Positions 1 through 7,691 of a stretch of DNA of 64,000 nucleotides are shown here, piece after piece. Positions within the stretch are counted from its first letter, which is position 1, and each line of letters opens with the position of its first letter. This DNA is from CAVRGQ01 sp963720785 (GTDB lineage Bacteria; Actinomycetota; Acidimicrobiia; IMCC26256; DASPTH01). The position numbers and the translations under genes are program-made. The notes below the pieces were generated by a model that did not search any database, was not told the origin of the DNA, and saw only the letters and a list, made by a program, of their open reading frames with translations. The DNA lies in contig CAVRGQ010000003.1 in assembly GCA_963720785.1 (NCBI GenBank), positions 186,001 through 250,000 of the forward strand, written 5' to 3'.

Positions 1-441
1 GGAGCGCGGCATCGTGTCGAGCGCGTCGAGGAATTCGGGGAAGGTCTCCCACCCCCAGGTGATGCCTTCTGACAGCGCCGTGCCGGGGATGTCCTCCACG
101 CCCTCCATGAGCTGGATGAGGAAGTCGTGCGCGTCCGGGCGCACCGGCGCGAAGCCCACGCCGCAGTTGCCCATGACGACGGTGGTCACGCCGTGCCAGC
201 ACGACGGCGTGAGCAGCGGGTCCCAGGTGGCCTGGCCGTCGTAGTGCGTGTGCAGGTCGACGAAGCCGGGCGTGAGCAGCAGGCCGTCGGCGTCGACCGT
301 GCGGTGCGCGGTGGCGTCGGCGAGTGCGCCGGGTTCGGTGACCTCGGTGCACACGCCGCCGTCGACGGCGACGTCGGCCGGACGCGGCGGTACGCCGTTA
401 CCGTCGACGAGCAGTGCTCCCCTCACGACGAGGTCGTGCAT
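1..441 (-). CDS. N-acyl-D-amino-acid deacylase family amidohydrolase, N-terminal part (runs off window start)
   Basis: The reading frame is open from an ATG at 441 to the window edge, giving 147 N-terminal residues. It begins with the beta-sandwich typical of D-aminoacylases and then has the metal-binding motif GFVDLHTHYDG (His64 and His66), followed by an HGVTTVVMGNCG stretch that is diagnostic of the N-acyl-D-amino-acid/D-glutamate deacylase family. Family members hydrolyse N-acylated D-amino acids in the cytoplasm. A strong purine-rich ribosome site (AGGGGGGA) lies 7 bases before the ATG. The gene follows a paralogue (511-2226) on the same strand with a 69-base gap, so the two probably form an operon. 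Substrate cannot be told from sequence. Confidence 0.88.
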   Translation of the reverse strand, partial: MHDLVVRGALLVDGNGVPPRPADVAVDGGVCTEVTEPGALADATAHRTVDADGLLLTPGFVDLHTHYDGQATWDPLLTPSCWHGVTTVVMGNCGVGFAPVRPDAHDFLIQLMEGVEDIPGTALSEGITWGWETFPEFLDALDTMPRS

Positions 442-510
442 GTGGTGATCCCCCCTGGGCGAAGTGCCGGTCGAGTGCGGAGTCGAAGGTTGTCGCCGGT
501 GACCCGGCGG

Positions 511-2226
511 TTACGCCATCGCGCCGTTGGCGGTGTCGCGTCCGGAACGCAGCACGGTGCCGGGACGGTCGTCGGTGAGCGCGCCGCCGCGCACGATGGG
601 CGTGCCGTTGACCAGCACGTCGCTCACACCGATCGCGTCGGCGAAGAGCCGGCCCGCGCCGCCGGGCAGGTCGTACCGCATGGCAACGGGATCGCTGTCG
701 ATGCGCGCCGGATCGAAGACCGCGAGGTCGGCCTTCCAGCCCTCGCGCACCTCGCCGCGCTCGCGCAGGCCGTAGAGCTCGGCGGGCACCTGCGTGATCA
801 GCGACACCGCCTCTTCCAGCGGCATGAGCGAGTGGTCGCGCACCGCGCCGAGGAACTTGGTCGCGTAGTTCGCGGTGGAGAACATGTCGAGGTGCGCCCC
901 GGCGTCGGAGGCGCCGATGAGGGCCCGGCGGTCGCGCCACACCTGCACTCGGGCCTTCCAGTCGTCGGCGGACTCGGGGAGCGGCGTGGTGCCGAAGCCG
1001 GTGTTGAGGTCGTCGGCGAGCGCGATCGACGTGAGCACGTCCCACGGGTCGCGGCCCTCGGCCTCGGCGATCTCCCCCACCGTCTTGCCTCGGTACTGCT
1101 CGTTCTCCGGGGCGAACACGTCGAAGATGCGCATGCGCGCCCACTGGGCGAGGCCCTTCACGGGGTTGCGGTCGCTCTGCGCAGCTTCGTTGAGGGCCGA
1201 GCGCCGGTCGGCGTCGCGGAACACCGCAAGCTTCTCCTCCAGCGGCAGGAGCATCACCGATTCCCATGTGGGCATCGCGTCGAGCACGAAGCCGGAGCGG
1301 AAGGACAGGCGCAGCGGGAAGCTCATCGGGATGGTGAGGGCGACGATGCGCGCGCCGTGTTGCGCGCCGAAGCTGCCGGCCTCGAGCTTCCGCTCGCAGT
1401 CGCCCAGGTTGGTCGCGTTGACCGCCATCACGTTCCAGTTGATCGGGCGCTGCGCGGCGGCCGACATGTCGGTCATGAGCTGCACCGCCCACGGCTCGAA
1501 CGGCCCGACCATCGGGATGAGTTCGAGTGCGGTGCCCTCGAACTCGCCGCAGACGCGCGCCAGCTCGATGAGCTCCTCGGTGGACGCGTAGCGCGACGGG
1601 ACCATGTTGCCGTCGGGATCGTTGTGCGTGCGCGCGTACGACGAGGTGAAGCCGAGGCCGCCGGCGTCGAGGCCGTCGCGCAGCAGCGCGCGCATCGCCT
1701 CGAGCTCGTCGGGCTTGGCCTCGCGCACGGTGGACTCGGTGCCCATGACGACGCGCCGGATCGCGGAGTGGCCCACCGAGAACCCGATGTTGATGCCGAC
1801 GTGGCCGTCGATGGCGGCGAGGTACTCGCCGGTGGACTTCCAGTTCCACGGCACCCCGGTGCGCAGGGACTCGAGCGGCATGCCCTCCACGCGGGAGAGC
1901 ATCTGCATCAGGTACTCGCCGTCGGAGGGGTCGTCGGAGAGGGGTGCGATGGTGAAGCCGCAGTTGCCGGCAAACGCAGTGGTGACGCCGTGGAGTGGCG
2001 ACGGAGTCATCGCGTCGTCCCAGAACACCTGCGCGTCGTAGTGCGTGTGCACGTCGACGAAGCCGGGAGTGACCACCTTGCCGGTGGCGTCGATGGTGGT
2101 CGCGGCCTCGCCCTCGACGGTGCCGATCGCGACGACGCGGTCGCCCTGGATCCCGACGTCGGCCCGTCGTCGTGCGGCACCCGTGCCGTCGACGACCTCG
2201 CCACCCTTGATCACCACGTCGAGCAT
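511..2226 (-). CDS. N-acyl-D-amino-acid deacylase family amidohydrolase
   Basis: This 571-residue protein is full length for the D-aminoacylase family. It has the N-terminal beta strand region, the metal motif GFVDVHTHYDAQ (His60, His62), the family signature HGVTTAFAGNCGF, and a late SDAGAH motif near residue 450 carrying the conserved Asp and His. It should be a zinc-dependent cytoplasmic hydrolase of N-acyl-D-amino acids or related N-acyl compounds. The paralogue at 1-441 lies directly downstream. Tandem copies of such amidohydrolases are common in actinobacteria that degrade diverse amides, and true substrates are mostly unknown. The start ATG follows a GGGGGAGAC ribosome site. Confidence 0.9.
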   Translation of the reverse strand: MLDVVIKGGEVVDGTGAARRRADVGIQGDRVVAIGTVEGEAATTIDATGKVVTPGFVDVHTHYDAQVFWDDAMTPSPLHGVTTAFAGNCGFTIAPLSDDPSDGEYLMQMLSRVEGMPLESLRTGVPWNWKSTGEYLAAIDGHVGINIGFSVGHSAIRRVVMGTESTVREAKPDELEAMRALLRDGLDAGGLGFTSSYARTHNDPDGNMVPSRYASTEELIELARVCGEFEGTALELIPMVGPFEPWAVQLMTDMSAAAQRPINWNVMAVNATNLGDCERKLEAGSFGAQHGARIVALTIPMSFPLRLSFRSGFVLDAMPTWESVMLLPLEEKLAVFRDADRRSALNEAAQSDRNPVKGLAQWARMRIFDVFAPENEQYRGKTVGEIAEAEGRDPWDVLTSIALADDLNTGFGTTPLPESADDWKARVQVWRDRRALIGASDAGAHLDMFSTANYATKFLGAVRDHSLMPLEEAVSLITQVPAELYGLRERGEVREGWKADLAVFDPARIDSDPVAMRYDLPGGAGRLFADAIGVSDVLVNGTPIVRGGALTDDRPGTVLRSGRDTANGAMA

Positions 2227-2314
2227 GTCGGTCTCCCCCGTCTGGCAGCATCTGCGCGTTGGCTGCGGCTCTGCCCGCGAGCGTAGACCTACGGGCCGTC
2301 ATACAGTCGCCCGC

Positions 2315-3018
2315 ATGGACCTGATCGACGCCCTGCGCAGCACCGGAGCGGTACGCGAGTTCACCGACGACCCCGTCCCCGACGACGTGCTGCACCGGGT
2401 GCTCGACACGGCCCGGTTCGCGCCGAATGGGGGAACCGCCAGGCCTGGAAGGTGGTGATCCTCCGCGACCCCGACGTGCGGGCGCGCATGCGGGACCTCT
2501 ATCTCTTGCACTGGTACAAGTACCTCGCGCTGCGGGCCGCCGGGCTCACACCGTTCGCGCCGGTGCACGATCCCGCCGCCGAGGCGGCCGCGCTCGAGCG
2601 GGAGCCGGAGTTCCGCGCCGCCGCGGAGGCGGCGCAGTCGGGCGGCGCCGGGTTCGCCGAGGAGATCGACCGCGCACCGCTGCTCCTCGCCGTGCTCGCC
2701 GACCAGCGATATCTCGCGGCGATGGACCGCGGCTTCTCCCGCTACACGATGGTGGGCGGCGCGTCGATCTACCCGTTCGTGTGGAGCATCCTGCTCGCCG
2801 CGCACGACGCAGGGCTCGGCGGCGTGCTCACCACCGCCGCGATCCGTGAGGAGGGCGCGGCCGAGGCATTGCTCGGCGCGCCTCCCGAGTACGCGATGGC
2901 CGGGCTGATCGCGCTCGGCTACCCCTCCGGGAAGCGGGCCACCAAGCTGCGCCGCAACCCCGTCGAGGACTTCACCACCCTCGACTCCTGCACCGGCCCC
3001 ACGTTCACCCTCGACTGA
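2315..3018 (+). CDS. Nitroreductase family FMN oxidoreductase, interrupted by a frameshift
   Basis: The protein starts MDLIDALRSTGAVREFTDD, typical of nitroreductases, and continues into the family motif RFAPNGGNRQAW only if one base is restored in the GGGGG run near 2430-2434 (a one-base deletion). The remaining 188 residues follow in the next frame to 3018. With the base restored it is 234 residues, normal for the NfnB/BluB-like family that uses FMN and NAD(P)H to reduce nitro or quinone compounds. The ATG at 2315 stands 7 bases after a -10-like TACAGT (2302-2307), suggesting a leaderless transcript. It converges on the methyltransferase at 3074-3928 across a strong hairpin. Confidence 0.8.
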
Positions 3019-3020
3019 TC

Positions 3021-3071
3021 CGAACCGGCGTCAATCCCTGCCCACTATGGGCTCGGATTGACGCCGGTTCG
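3021..3071. terminator. 17-bp perfect inverted repeat between convergent genes
   Basis: Bases 3021-3037 (CGAACCGGCGTCAATCC) are exactly complementary to 3055-3071. The 17-base loop itself holds a small GCCC/GGGC hairpin (3040-3043 with 3049-3052). It occupies the whole gap between the nitroreductase stop at 3018 and the methyltransferase stop at 3074, so a bidirectional terminator is the simplest reading. There is no long U tract on either side. A mobile palindromic repeat is the alternative. Confidence 0.75.
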
Positions 3072-3073
3072 TT

Positions 3074-3928
3074 TCAGGGGCGGCAGAGGATCTCGCCGTG
3101 GAGGACGGTGAACCAGCCGTCGGGGTGGGAGGCCCACGTGCGCCACGCGTCAGCGAGGTCGGCGAGCTCGCCCTCGCCGGCCAGGCCGAGCTCCTGGGCG
3201 CGGGTGGCGAAGCGCGACGCGGTGACCCGGTCGGCCCAGAGGCCGCCCCACCACGCGCGGTCCTTCTCGTTGGCGAAGCACCACACCGACGCACCGTTCG
3301 TGACCTCGGAGAAGCCGGCTGCGTGCGCCCACGCGCCGAGCATGCGCCCGGCGTCGGGCTCGCCGCCGTCGGCGCGGGCAACCTGCTGGTAGAGGTCGAG
3401 CCAGCGGTCGAGGCGGGCGTCGGCGGGATACCAGGTGAAACCGTGGTAGTCGGAGTCCCGCGCCGCGACGAGACCATCGGGTGCGCACGCGGCGCGCATC
3501 GCCCGGAGCGCACCCACCGGATCGGGCACGTGCTGCAGCACCTGGTGTGCGTGCACGACGTCGAACGGACGGCCGCCCGGGTCGAGCGCGTCGAGATCGA
3601 GCGCGTAGACGTCGCCGACGGTGAAGCGCACGTTGTCGACGCCCTGCGCGGCAGCATCGGCCGCGGCGGCCGCGACGATCTCGGTGGGGGGCTCGATCCC
3701 GACCACCGCGCCGGGCGCCACGGCGCGGGCCAGATCGAGGGTGATGGTGCCGGGACCGCATCCGACGTCGAGCACGCGCATGCCCGGCCGGAGGTGCGGG
3801 AGCAGGTAGCCCGCGGAGTTCTCGGCGGTGCGCCAGCGGTGCGACCGCAGCACGCTCTCGTGGTGGCCGTGGGTGTAGGCCGGACCACCCTCGTCGGAAG
3901 TGCTCACGGCCCCGTCGGAAGTGGTCAT
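3074..3928 (-). CDS. Class I SAM-dependent methyltransferase
   Basis: This 284-residue protein has the SAM-binding motif I VLDVGCGPG at residues 52-60, followed by a Rossmann methyltransferase pattern (VVGIEPP acidic loop, VGDVYALD, and FDVVHAHQVLQHVPDP post-motif). It resembles UbiE/COQ5-type or small-molecule methyltransferases. The start was set at the ATG at 3928 because the frame upstream is only antisense extension over the divergent gene at 3971. The methyl acceptor is unknown. The two divergent genes share a 42-base intergenic promoter region. Confidence 0.87.
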   Translation of the reverse strand: MTTSDGAVSTSDEGGPAYTHGHHESVLRSHRWRTAENSAGYLLPHLRPGMRVLDVGCGPGTITLDLARAVAPGAVVGIEPPTEIVAAAAADAAAQGVDNVRFTVGDVYALDLDALDPGGRPFDVVHAHQVLQHVPDPVGALRAMRAACAPDGLVAARDSDYHGFTWYPADARLDRWLDLYQQVARADGGEPDAGRMLGAWAHAAGFSEVTNGASVWCFANEKDRAWWGGLWADRVTASRFATRAQELGLAGEGELADLADAWRTWASHPDGWFTVLHGEILCRP

Positions 3929-3970
3929 GGCATCCAGGCTACGGCGACGGGGGCCTAGGCTCCGCGGAAT

Positions 3971-4540
3971 ATGGAGCCCATGGAAGCCCTCGCCCGCGCC
4001 GATGCCCAGTTCGCCCGAGTGATCGGCGAAGTCACCATCGACGACCTCGACAAGCCCACCTCGTGCGAGGGCTGGGACGTGCGCGGCCTCCTCAACCACG
4101 TGATCGGCGGCACACGCATGAGTGTGGTGCTGCTCGAGGGTGGCGAGCGTGACGAAGCGGTTGCGGTGTTCGCGCAGGACCACCTCGGCGACGACTACCT
4201 CGTGTCATACGAGGACGGCATGGCCGACTCGCGCGCCGCGTTCGCCGAGGAGGGCGCGCTCGAACGCACGGTGCACCACCCGATGGGCGACATCCCCGCC
4301 ACGCAGCTGCTGCAGTTCCGCACCGGCGACCTCACGTTGCACTCGTGGGACCTCGCCCGTGCCATCGGGGCCGACGACACCATCGACCCCGAGCTCGCGG
4401 AGTTCGTGCTCCAGGGCCTGCTGCCGATGGCGCCGGTGATGGCTCAGGTCGGCGTCTTCGGCGAGGGGCCCAGCGGCACCGTCGGTGACGACGCGCCCGT
4501 GCAGCAGCGCCTGCTCGACCTCTCCGGCCGTCGCCCGTGA
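3971..4540 (+). CDS. TIGR03086-type (DinB/maleylpyruvate isomerase-like) metal-binding protein
   Basis: The 189-residue protein has the four-helix-bundle pattern of the actinobacterial TIGR03086/MDMPI N-terminal family: PTSCEGWDVRGLLNHVIGG near residues 29-47 and a second conserved His in LTLHSWDLARAIG. These histidines bind a divalent metal, and some relatives use mycothiol as cofactor. It lies 42 bases from the divergent methyltransferase. A TAGGCT box at 3956-3961 sits just upstream of the ATG, consistent with a leaderless start. The stop overlaps the GTG of the next hydrolase by four bases (GTGA), so the two are translationally coupled. Confidence 0.8.
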   Translation: MEPMEALARADAQFARVIGEVTIDDLDKPTSCEGWDVRGLLNHVIGGTRMSVVLLEGGERDEAVAVFAQDHLGDDYLVSYEDGMADSRAAFAEEGALERTVHHPMGDIPATQLLQFRTGDLTLHSWDLARAIGADDTIDPELAEFVLQGLLPMAPVMAQVGVFGEGPSGTVGDDAPVQQRLLDLSGRRP

Positions 4541-5472
4541 GCCTGGGTCGCGCCGACGTCGCGTTCCCCGATCGCGAGGGCGTGACCCTCCGTGGCTGGT
4601 GCTATCCGGCGGCGACCGGAACCTCGCCGGGACCGGGCGTGGTGATGGCCCACGGCTTCTCCGCGACCATGGAGATGGGCCTCGATCGCTTCGCCGAGGC
4701 GTTCGCCGCGGCGGGAATCACCGCACTCGTGTACGACCACCGCGGTCTGGGCACGAGCGACGGCGAGCCGCGGCAGGTCATCGACCCGTACGCGCAGGCG
4801 CGTGGCTACCGCGCCGCGCTCGACTGGCTCACGGCCCGGCCCGAGGTCGACCCCGACCGCGTCGGCATCTGGGGGTCGAGCTTCTCCGGCGGCGTCGTGC
4901 TGGTGACCGGCGCGGTGGACCGCCGCGTGCGTGCGGTCGTGGCGAACGTGCCGCTCGCCGGCTTCCCCGGCACCGACTACTCCGACTCCGCCGCGAACAC
5001 GGCGGCATTCGCCGCGTTGCGCGACGCCCTCGAAGACCCGGCCGGTCCGGGCACCGCGGCATCGGCCGTGGAGCCGGCCGGCCCCCTCGCACCGGTGCAC
5101 GCGCCCGGCAACGAGCTGCACGTGGTGATGCCCCAGTCCGAGAGCAGCGAGTGGTTCCTCCGAATGGGCGGGCCGGGCTCGAATTGGCAGAACCAGGTGT
5201 GGCTCGCCGGTGCACCGGAGGGCGCGCCTGCCTTCGATCCCGGGGTCGCGGTGGCCCACGTCGCGCCGAGGCCGTTGCTCATGGTGGTGGCGTCCGACGA
5301 CACGTTGGCGGCCACCGATGTCGCGCTCGCCGCCTACGAGCGGGCAGGTGCACCGAAGCAACTCGAGCTCGTCGAGGGTCACCATTTCGTCGATTACGAC
5401 GGCGACGCCTTCGTGCAGGTGGCGCGCGTGATGACCGACTTCTTGGTGGCGAATCTGCAGGTGAATCTCTAG
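4537..5472 (+). CDS. Alpha/beta hydrolase
   Basis: This 311-residue protein is an alpha/beta hydrolase of the dienelactone-hydrolase or acetyl-xylan-esterase-like type. It shows the oxyanion region VVMAHGFSATME, the nucleophile elbow GSSFSGG (Ser116), a late Asp in VVASDDTLAATD and the catalytic His in VEGHHFVDYDG. The GTG start at 4537 overlaps the preceding stop, so it belongs to an operon with the DinB-like gene. It converges on the MarR gene at 5504. Substrate is unknown; a short-chain ester or lactone is likely from the family. Confidence 0.87.
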   Translation: MSLGRADVAFPDREGVTLRGWCYPAATGTSPGPGVVMAHGFSATMEMGLDRFAEAFAAAGITALVYDHRGLGTSDGEPRQVIDPYAQARGYRAALDWLTARPEVDPDRVGIWGSSFSGGVVLVTGAVDRRVRAVVANVPLAGFPGTDYSDSAANTAAFAALRDALEDPAGPGTAASAVEPAGPLAPVHAPGNELHVVMPQSESSEWFLRMGGPGSNWQNQVWLAGAPEGAPAFDPGVAVAHVAPRPLLMVVASDDTLAATDVALAAYERAGAPKQLELVEGHHFVDYDGDAFVQVARVMTDFLVANLQVNL

Positions 5473-5503
5473 GGGAGCCTGCAGGTGGACCTCTCGGCGA
5501 GGT

Positions 5504-6055
5504 TCAGGAGGCGGCGGCGTCGCCGATGCCGGCCCGGCGGCGCTGCACCGACTCGAACGCCGATCCCAGCTGGCGGATCTGCGCCCGCGTGAGGTGGTCG
5601 AGCAGGTGGCGGCGCACGCTCTCGACGTGGGCGGGCGCGGCCTCCTCGAGCCGGGCCATCCCGTCGTCGGTGAGGACGGCGAGGCTCACCCGGCGGTCGT
5701 CGGGGCTCGGCTCGCGCACGACGAGGCCGTCGCGCACGAGGCCGTCGAGGCGGCGCGTGAGCCCGCTCGGTGAGAGGTGCAGGCGACTCGCGAGGTCGCA
5801 CATCCGCATGCGGCGGTCGGGCGCCTCCGAGAGGCTGACCAGCACGCCGTAGTCGCCCTCGGCGAGACCGAACGGGACCAGCTCGGCGTCGAGCTCGGCC
5901 TGCAGGTTGTTGGTGAGCTCCACGAGGCCGCGCCAGGCGCGCATCTCCTCGTCGTCGAGCCAGCGCGGATCGGACCGCGGATCGGACCGCGGCTCGGGCC
6001 GCGGCTCGGTCCGCAGCTCGGTCCCGGTGGCGCTGCCGAGGGCGTCCGTGTCCAT
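5504..6055 (-). CDS. MarR family transcriptional regulator with a repetitive N-terminus
   Basis: The 183-residue protein carries a MarR winged helix-turn-helix: LVPFGLAEGDYGVLVSL, a recognition helix region around SPSGLTRRLDGLVRDGLV, and the wing with DDRRVSLAVLTDDG. The ATG at 6055 was chosen over upstream in-frame codons because those run into the divergent promoter region. The first 35 residues are unusual: four Glu/Asp-Pro-Arg-type units encoded by five near-identical 12-base repeats (5964-6023). It is divergent from the VOC gene at 6214, which it may regulate. A TTGACA box (6093-6098) lies in the shared intergenic region. Confidence 0.87.
   Translation of the reverse strand: MDTDALGSATGTELRTEPRPEPRSDPRSDPRWLDDEEMRAWRGLVELTNNLQAELDAELVPFGLAEGDYGVLVSLSEAPDRRMRMCDLASRLHLSPSGLTRRLDGLVRDGLVVREPSPDDRRVSLAVLTDDGMARLEEAAPAHVESVRRHLLDHLTRAQIRQLGSAFESVQRRRAGIGDAAAS
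5964..6023. repeat. Five 12-bp tandem repeats inside the MarR gene
   Basis: Five consecutive 12-base units of the form CGCGGATCGGAC / CGCGGCTCGGTC fill 5964-6023. Because 12 is a multiple of three they stay in frame and encode the Arg-Ser/Thr-Glu/Asp-Pro stretch at the N-terminus of the MarR protein. Slippage would change copy number without disrupting the gene. Confidence 0.8.
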
Positions 6056-6189
6056 GCACCGATCGTACCAGGATGAACCGCCATCACAACTGTTGACAGA
6101 GCAAGGGTATAGGGTGAAACTTGCGGTCACAAGAGACTTGCCCGAGTCCCGGTGCCTGTGGGGCCCGCCTCCGCCGGCACGCCACTGGA

Positions 6190-6217
6190 GAGTGCAGTCA
6201 TGGGAGTGCAGTCATGA
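6190..6217 (+). repeat. 14-bp tandem duplication of ribosome site plus ATG
   Basis: GAGTGCAGTCATGG (6190-6203) is followed directly by GAGTGCAGTCATGA (6204-6217), 13 of 14 bases identical. The second ATG (6214) starts the VOC protein. The first ATG (6200) opens a five-codon reading frame whose TGA (6215-6217) overlaps that start, a possible coupled minicistron. Confidence 0.75.
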
Positions 6218-6663
6218 AGGTCCAAGAGCTCGGTCACGCGGTCCTCTACGTGCGCGACCTCGAGGCGTCGGTGCGCTTCTACGGCGACATCCTCGGTCTG
6301 CCCGCAATCGGCGAGGCCTGGCCGGGCACGCGGGCGTTCTCCGGCGGGCGCACCCACCACGAGCTGTTGCTCATCGAGGTCGGTCCCGACGCGGCGCCGA
6401 TCCCTGCGGGCCGGCGGGTGGGCCTCTACCACCTCGGCTTCAAGATCGGCACCACCGACGACGAGCTGCGCGAGGCGGTCCGGGACCTGCAGGCGGCCGG
6501 GGTCACGATCGCGGGCGCCAGCGACCACACGGTCACCCACTCGCTCTACGTGCTCGACCCCGACGGGAACGAGATCGAGCTGTTCGTCGACGTGCTGCCC
6601 GCCGAGGCGTGGCGCGACGACCCGCAGCTCGTGATGCAGCCGACGCGCCCGCTCGCGCTGTAG
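6214..6663 (+). CDS. VOC (glyoxalase / extradiol dioxygenase-like) protein
   Basis: The 149-residue protein is a complete two-module vicinal-oxygen-chelate domain. Candidate metal ligands are His8 (ELGHAVLYV), His73 (GLYHLGF) and Glu122 (NEIELF), the spacing expected for catechol 2,3-dioxygenase-like VOC enzymes. The DPDGNEIELF ending is a family hallmark. The second of two duplicated ATGs was chosen because only it is in frame. The divergent MarR gene at 5504-6055 may control it. Exact activity (ring cleavage, glyoxalase or resistance) cannot be assigned. Confidence 0.85.
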   Translation: MKVQELGHAVLYVRDLEASVRFYGDILGLPAIGEAWPGTRAFSGGRTHHELLLIEVGPDAAPIPAGRRVGLYHLGFKIGTTDDELREAVRDLQAAGVTIAGASDHTVTHSLYVLDPDGNEIELFVDVLPAEAWRDDPQLVMQPTRPLAL

Positions 6664-6689
6664 ACCCGCGCTCCGGGTCCGCGCTCCGG

Positions 6690-6710
6690 GCCCGCGCGCG
6701 CCGGGCGGGC
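6690..6710. terminator. GC hairpin between convergent genes
   Basis: GCCCGC (6690-6695) can pair with GCGGGC (6705-6710) around a nine-base loop in the gap between the VOC stop at 6663 and the deacetylase stop at 6710. Just before it lie two copies of a 13-base unit CCGCGCTCCGGGT/C (6666-6691). The stem is short and the right arm touches the deacetylase stop codon, so the call is weak. Confidence 0.35.
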
Positions 6711-7651
6711 TACTTCAGGTAGTCCTCGAGGCGGGCGATGGTGAAGCCCTGCTCGTTGCACATCTGCACGACCTTCTGCAGGTCGACGAGCAGGTCGGTG
6801 CGCCAGTGCATCAGCACGATGTCGCCCGGGGTGAGCGCAGTGCCGTCCTGGAGGTCGAAGCGGCCGTCGTTGGTGGAGCCCTCCCACATCACGATCGCCT
6901 TGTAGCCGCACGACGCCGCCACCGCGCGCACGTTGTCGTTGTACGCGCCGTAGGGCGGGCGGAAGAGCGTGGGCCGGGTGCCGTACCGGGTCTGGTAGTC
7001 GTCCATCGTCCCGCAGATCTCGGACTGCAACTGCCCGCCCGACACCTTGGTGAGGTCGGGGTGGTTGATCGTGTGGGACTGGATCGAACCGCCGAGCGCC
7101 ATCGCCTGCTTCCAGAACGTCTCGTCGGCGTCGGCCTGGCTCTGCACCAGGAAGTTGGTGAACGGGATCTTCGCCTGGCGGAGGTACTCGAGCACCGCGG
7201 GGTCGCGGATCATGCCGTCGTCGATGCCGAGGAAGATGACCTTGTTGGTGGTCGGGATCCGACTGAACACGGGCGCGAGGTTGGTGGCCGGCAGGTCGAC
7301 GGGCGTGGGCGCCGGCTGCGCCAGGAGCCCGAAGCCCGGCTTCGGTGCCTTCCAGACGGTGGTGGTGGTGGTGGGCGGCACGGTGGTGGTGGGAGCGGCG
7401 GTCGTGGTCGTGGTGGAGGCGACGGTCGCCTCGGTGACAACGGGGGCCTGCGTGCCGCTGGTGCCACCGGCGCCCGACTCGTCGCCCGCAACGGCGACGG
7501 CGGCGTGCGTCGTGCCGCTCTCGCCGCTGACCGAGGGCAGGAGCGCGCCGACGAGTACCACCACTGCGACGGTGACCGCGATCGCGATCGCGAACGGCCG
7601 CCACTGGCTGGTTGCCGGCCTGCCCGGACCCGGTTGACGCACGGCGGTCAT
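6710..7651 (-). CDS. Membrane-anchored NodB polysaccharide deacetylase
   Basis: This 313-residue protein starts with a short basic tail, one transmembrane or signal-anchor helix (residues 20-38) and a Thr/Pro-rich linker (79-98), then a NodB homology domain. Motifs seen are IDDG (143-146), SHTINHPDL with the two metal histidines (His193, His197), RPPYG (231-235) and a C-terminal DIVLMHW. It should deacetylate peptidoglycan or another cell-envelope polysaccharide outside the membrane. The usual TFDDG motif reads GIDDG here, keeping both Asp residues. The start ATG at 7651 is divergent from the MFS gene; the frame extends upstream but only through the antisense of that gene. Confidence 0.88.
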   Translation of the reverse strand: MTAVRQPGPGRPATSQWRPFAIAIAVTVAVVVLVGALLPSVSGESGTTHAAVAVAGDESGAGGTSGTQAPVVTEATVASTTTTTAAPTTTVPPTTTTTVWKAPKPGFGLLAQPAPTPVDLPATNLAPVFSRIPTTNKVIFLGIDDGMIRDPAVLEYLRQAKIPFTNFLVQSQADADETFWKQAMALGGSIQSHTINHPDLTKVSGGQLQSEICGTMDDYQTRYGTRPTLFRPPYGAYNDNVRAVAASCGYKAIVMWEGSTNDGRFDLQDGTALTPGDIVLMHWRTDLLVDLQKVVQMCNEQGFTIARLEDYLK

Positions 7652-7655
7652 GCTA

Positions 7656-7691
7656 CCGACAGGGGTCTGCCGGCAGGGGTACGGTGCGCCG
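7656..7691 (+). promoter_or_regulatory. Probable leaderless promoter of the MFS gene
   Basis: A -35-like CCGACA (7656-7661) and a -10-like TACGGT (7680-7685) are separated by 18 bases and end six bases before a GTG at 7692. Transcription would start at or next to the start codon. This arrangement supports GTG 7692 over the internal ATG at 7716. Confidence 0.45.

Noticed and set aside
6093..6122. TTGACA at 6093-6098 as a confident promoter of the VOC gene.
   Set aside because: The hexamer at the right spacing (GAAACT) is a poor -10 box, so I mention it only in the MarR entry.
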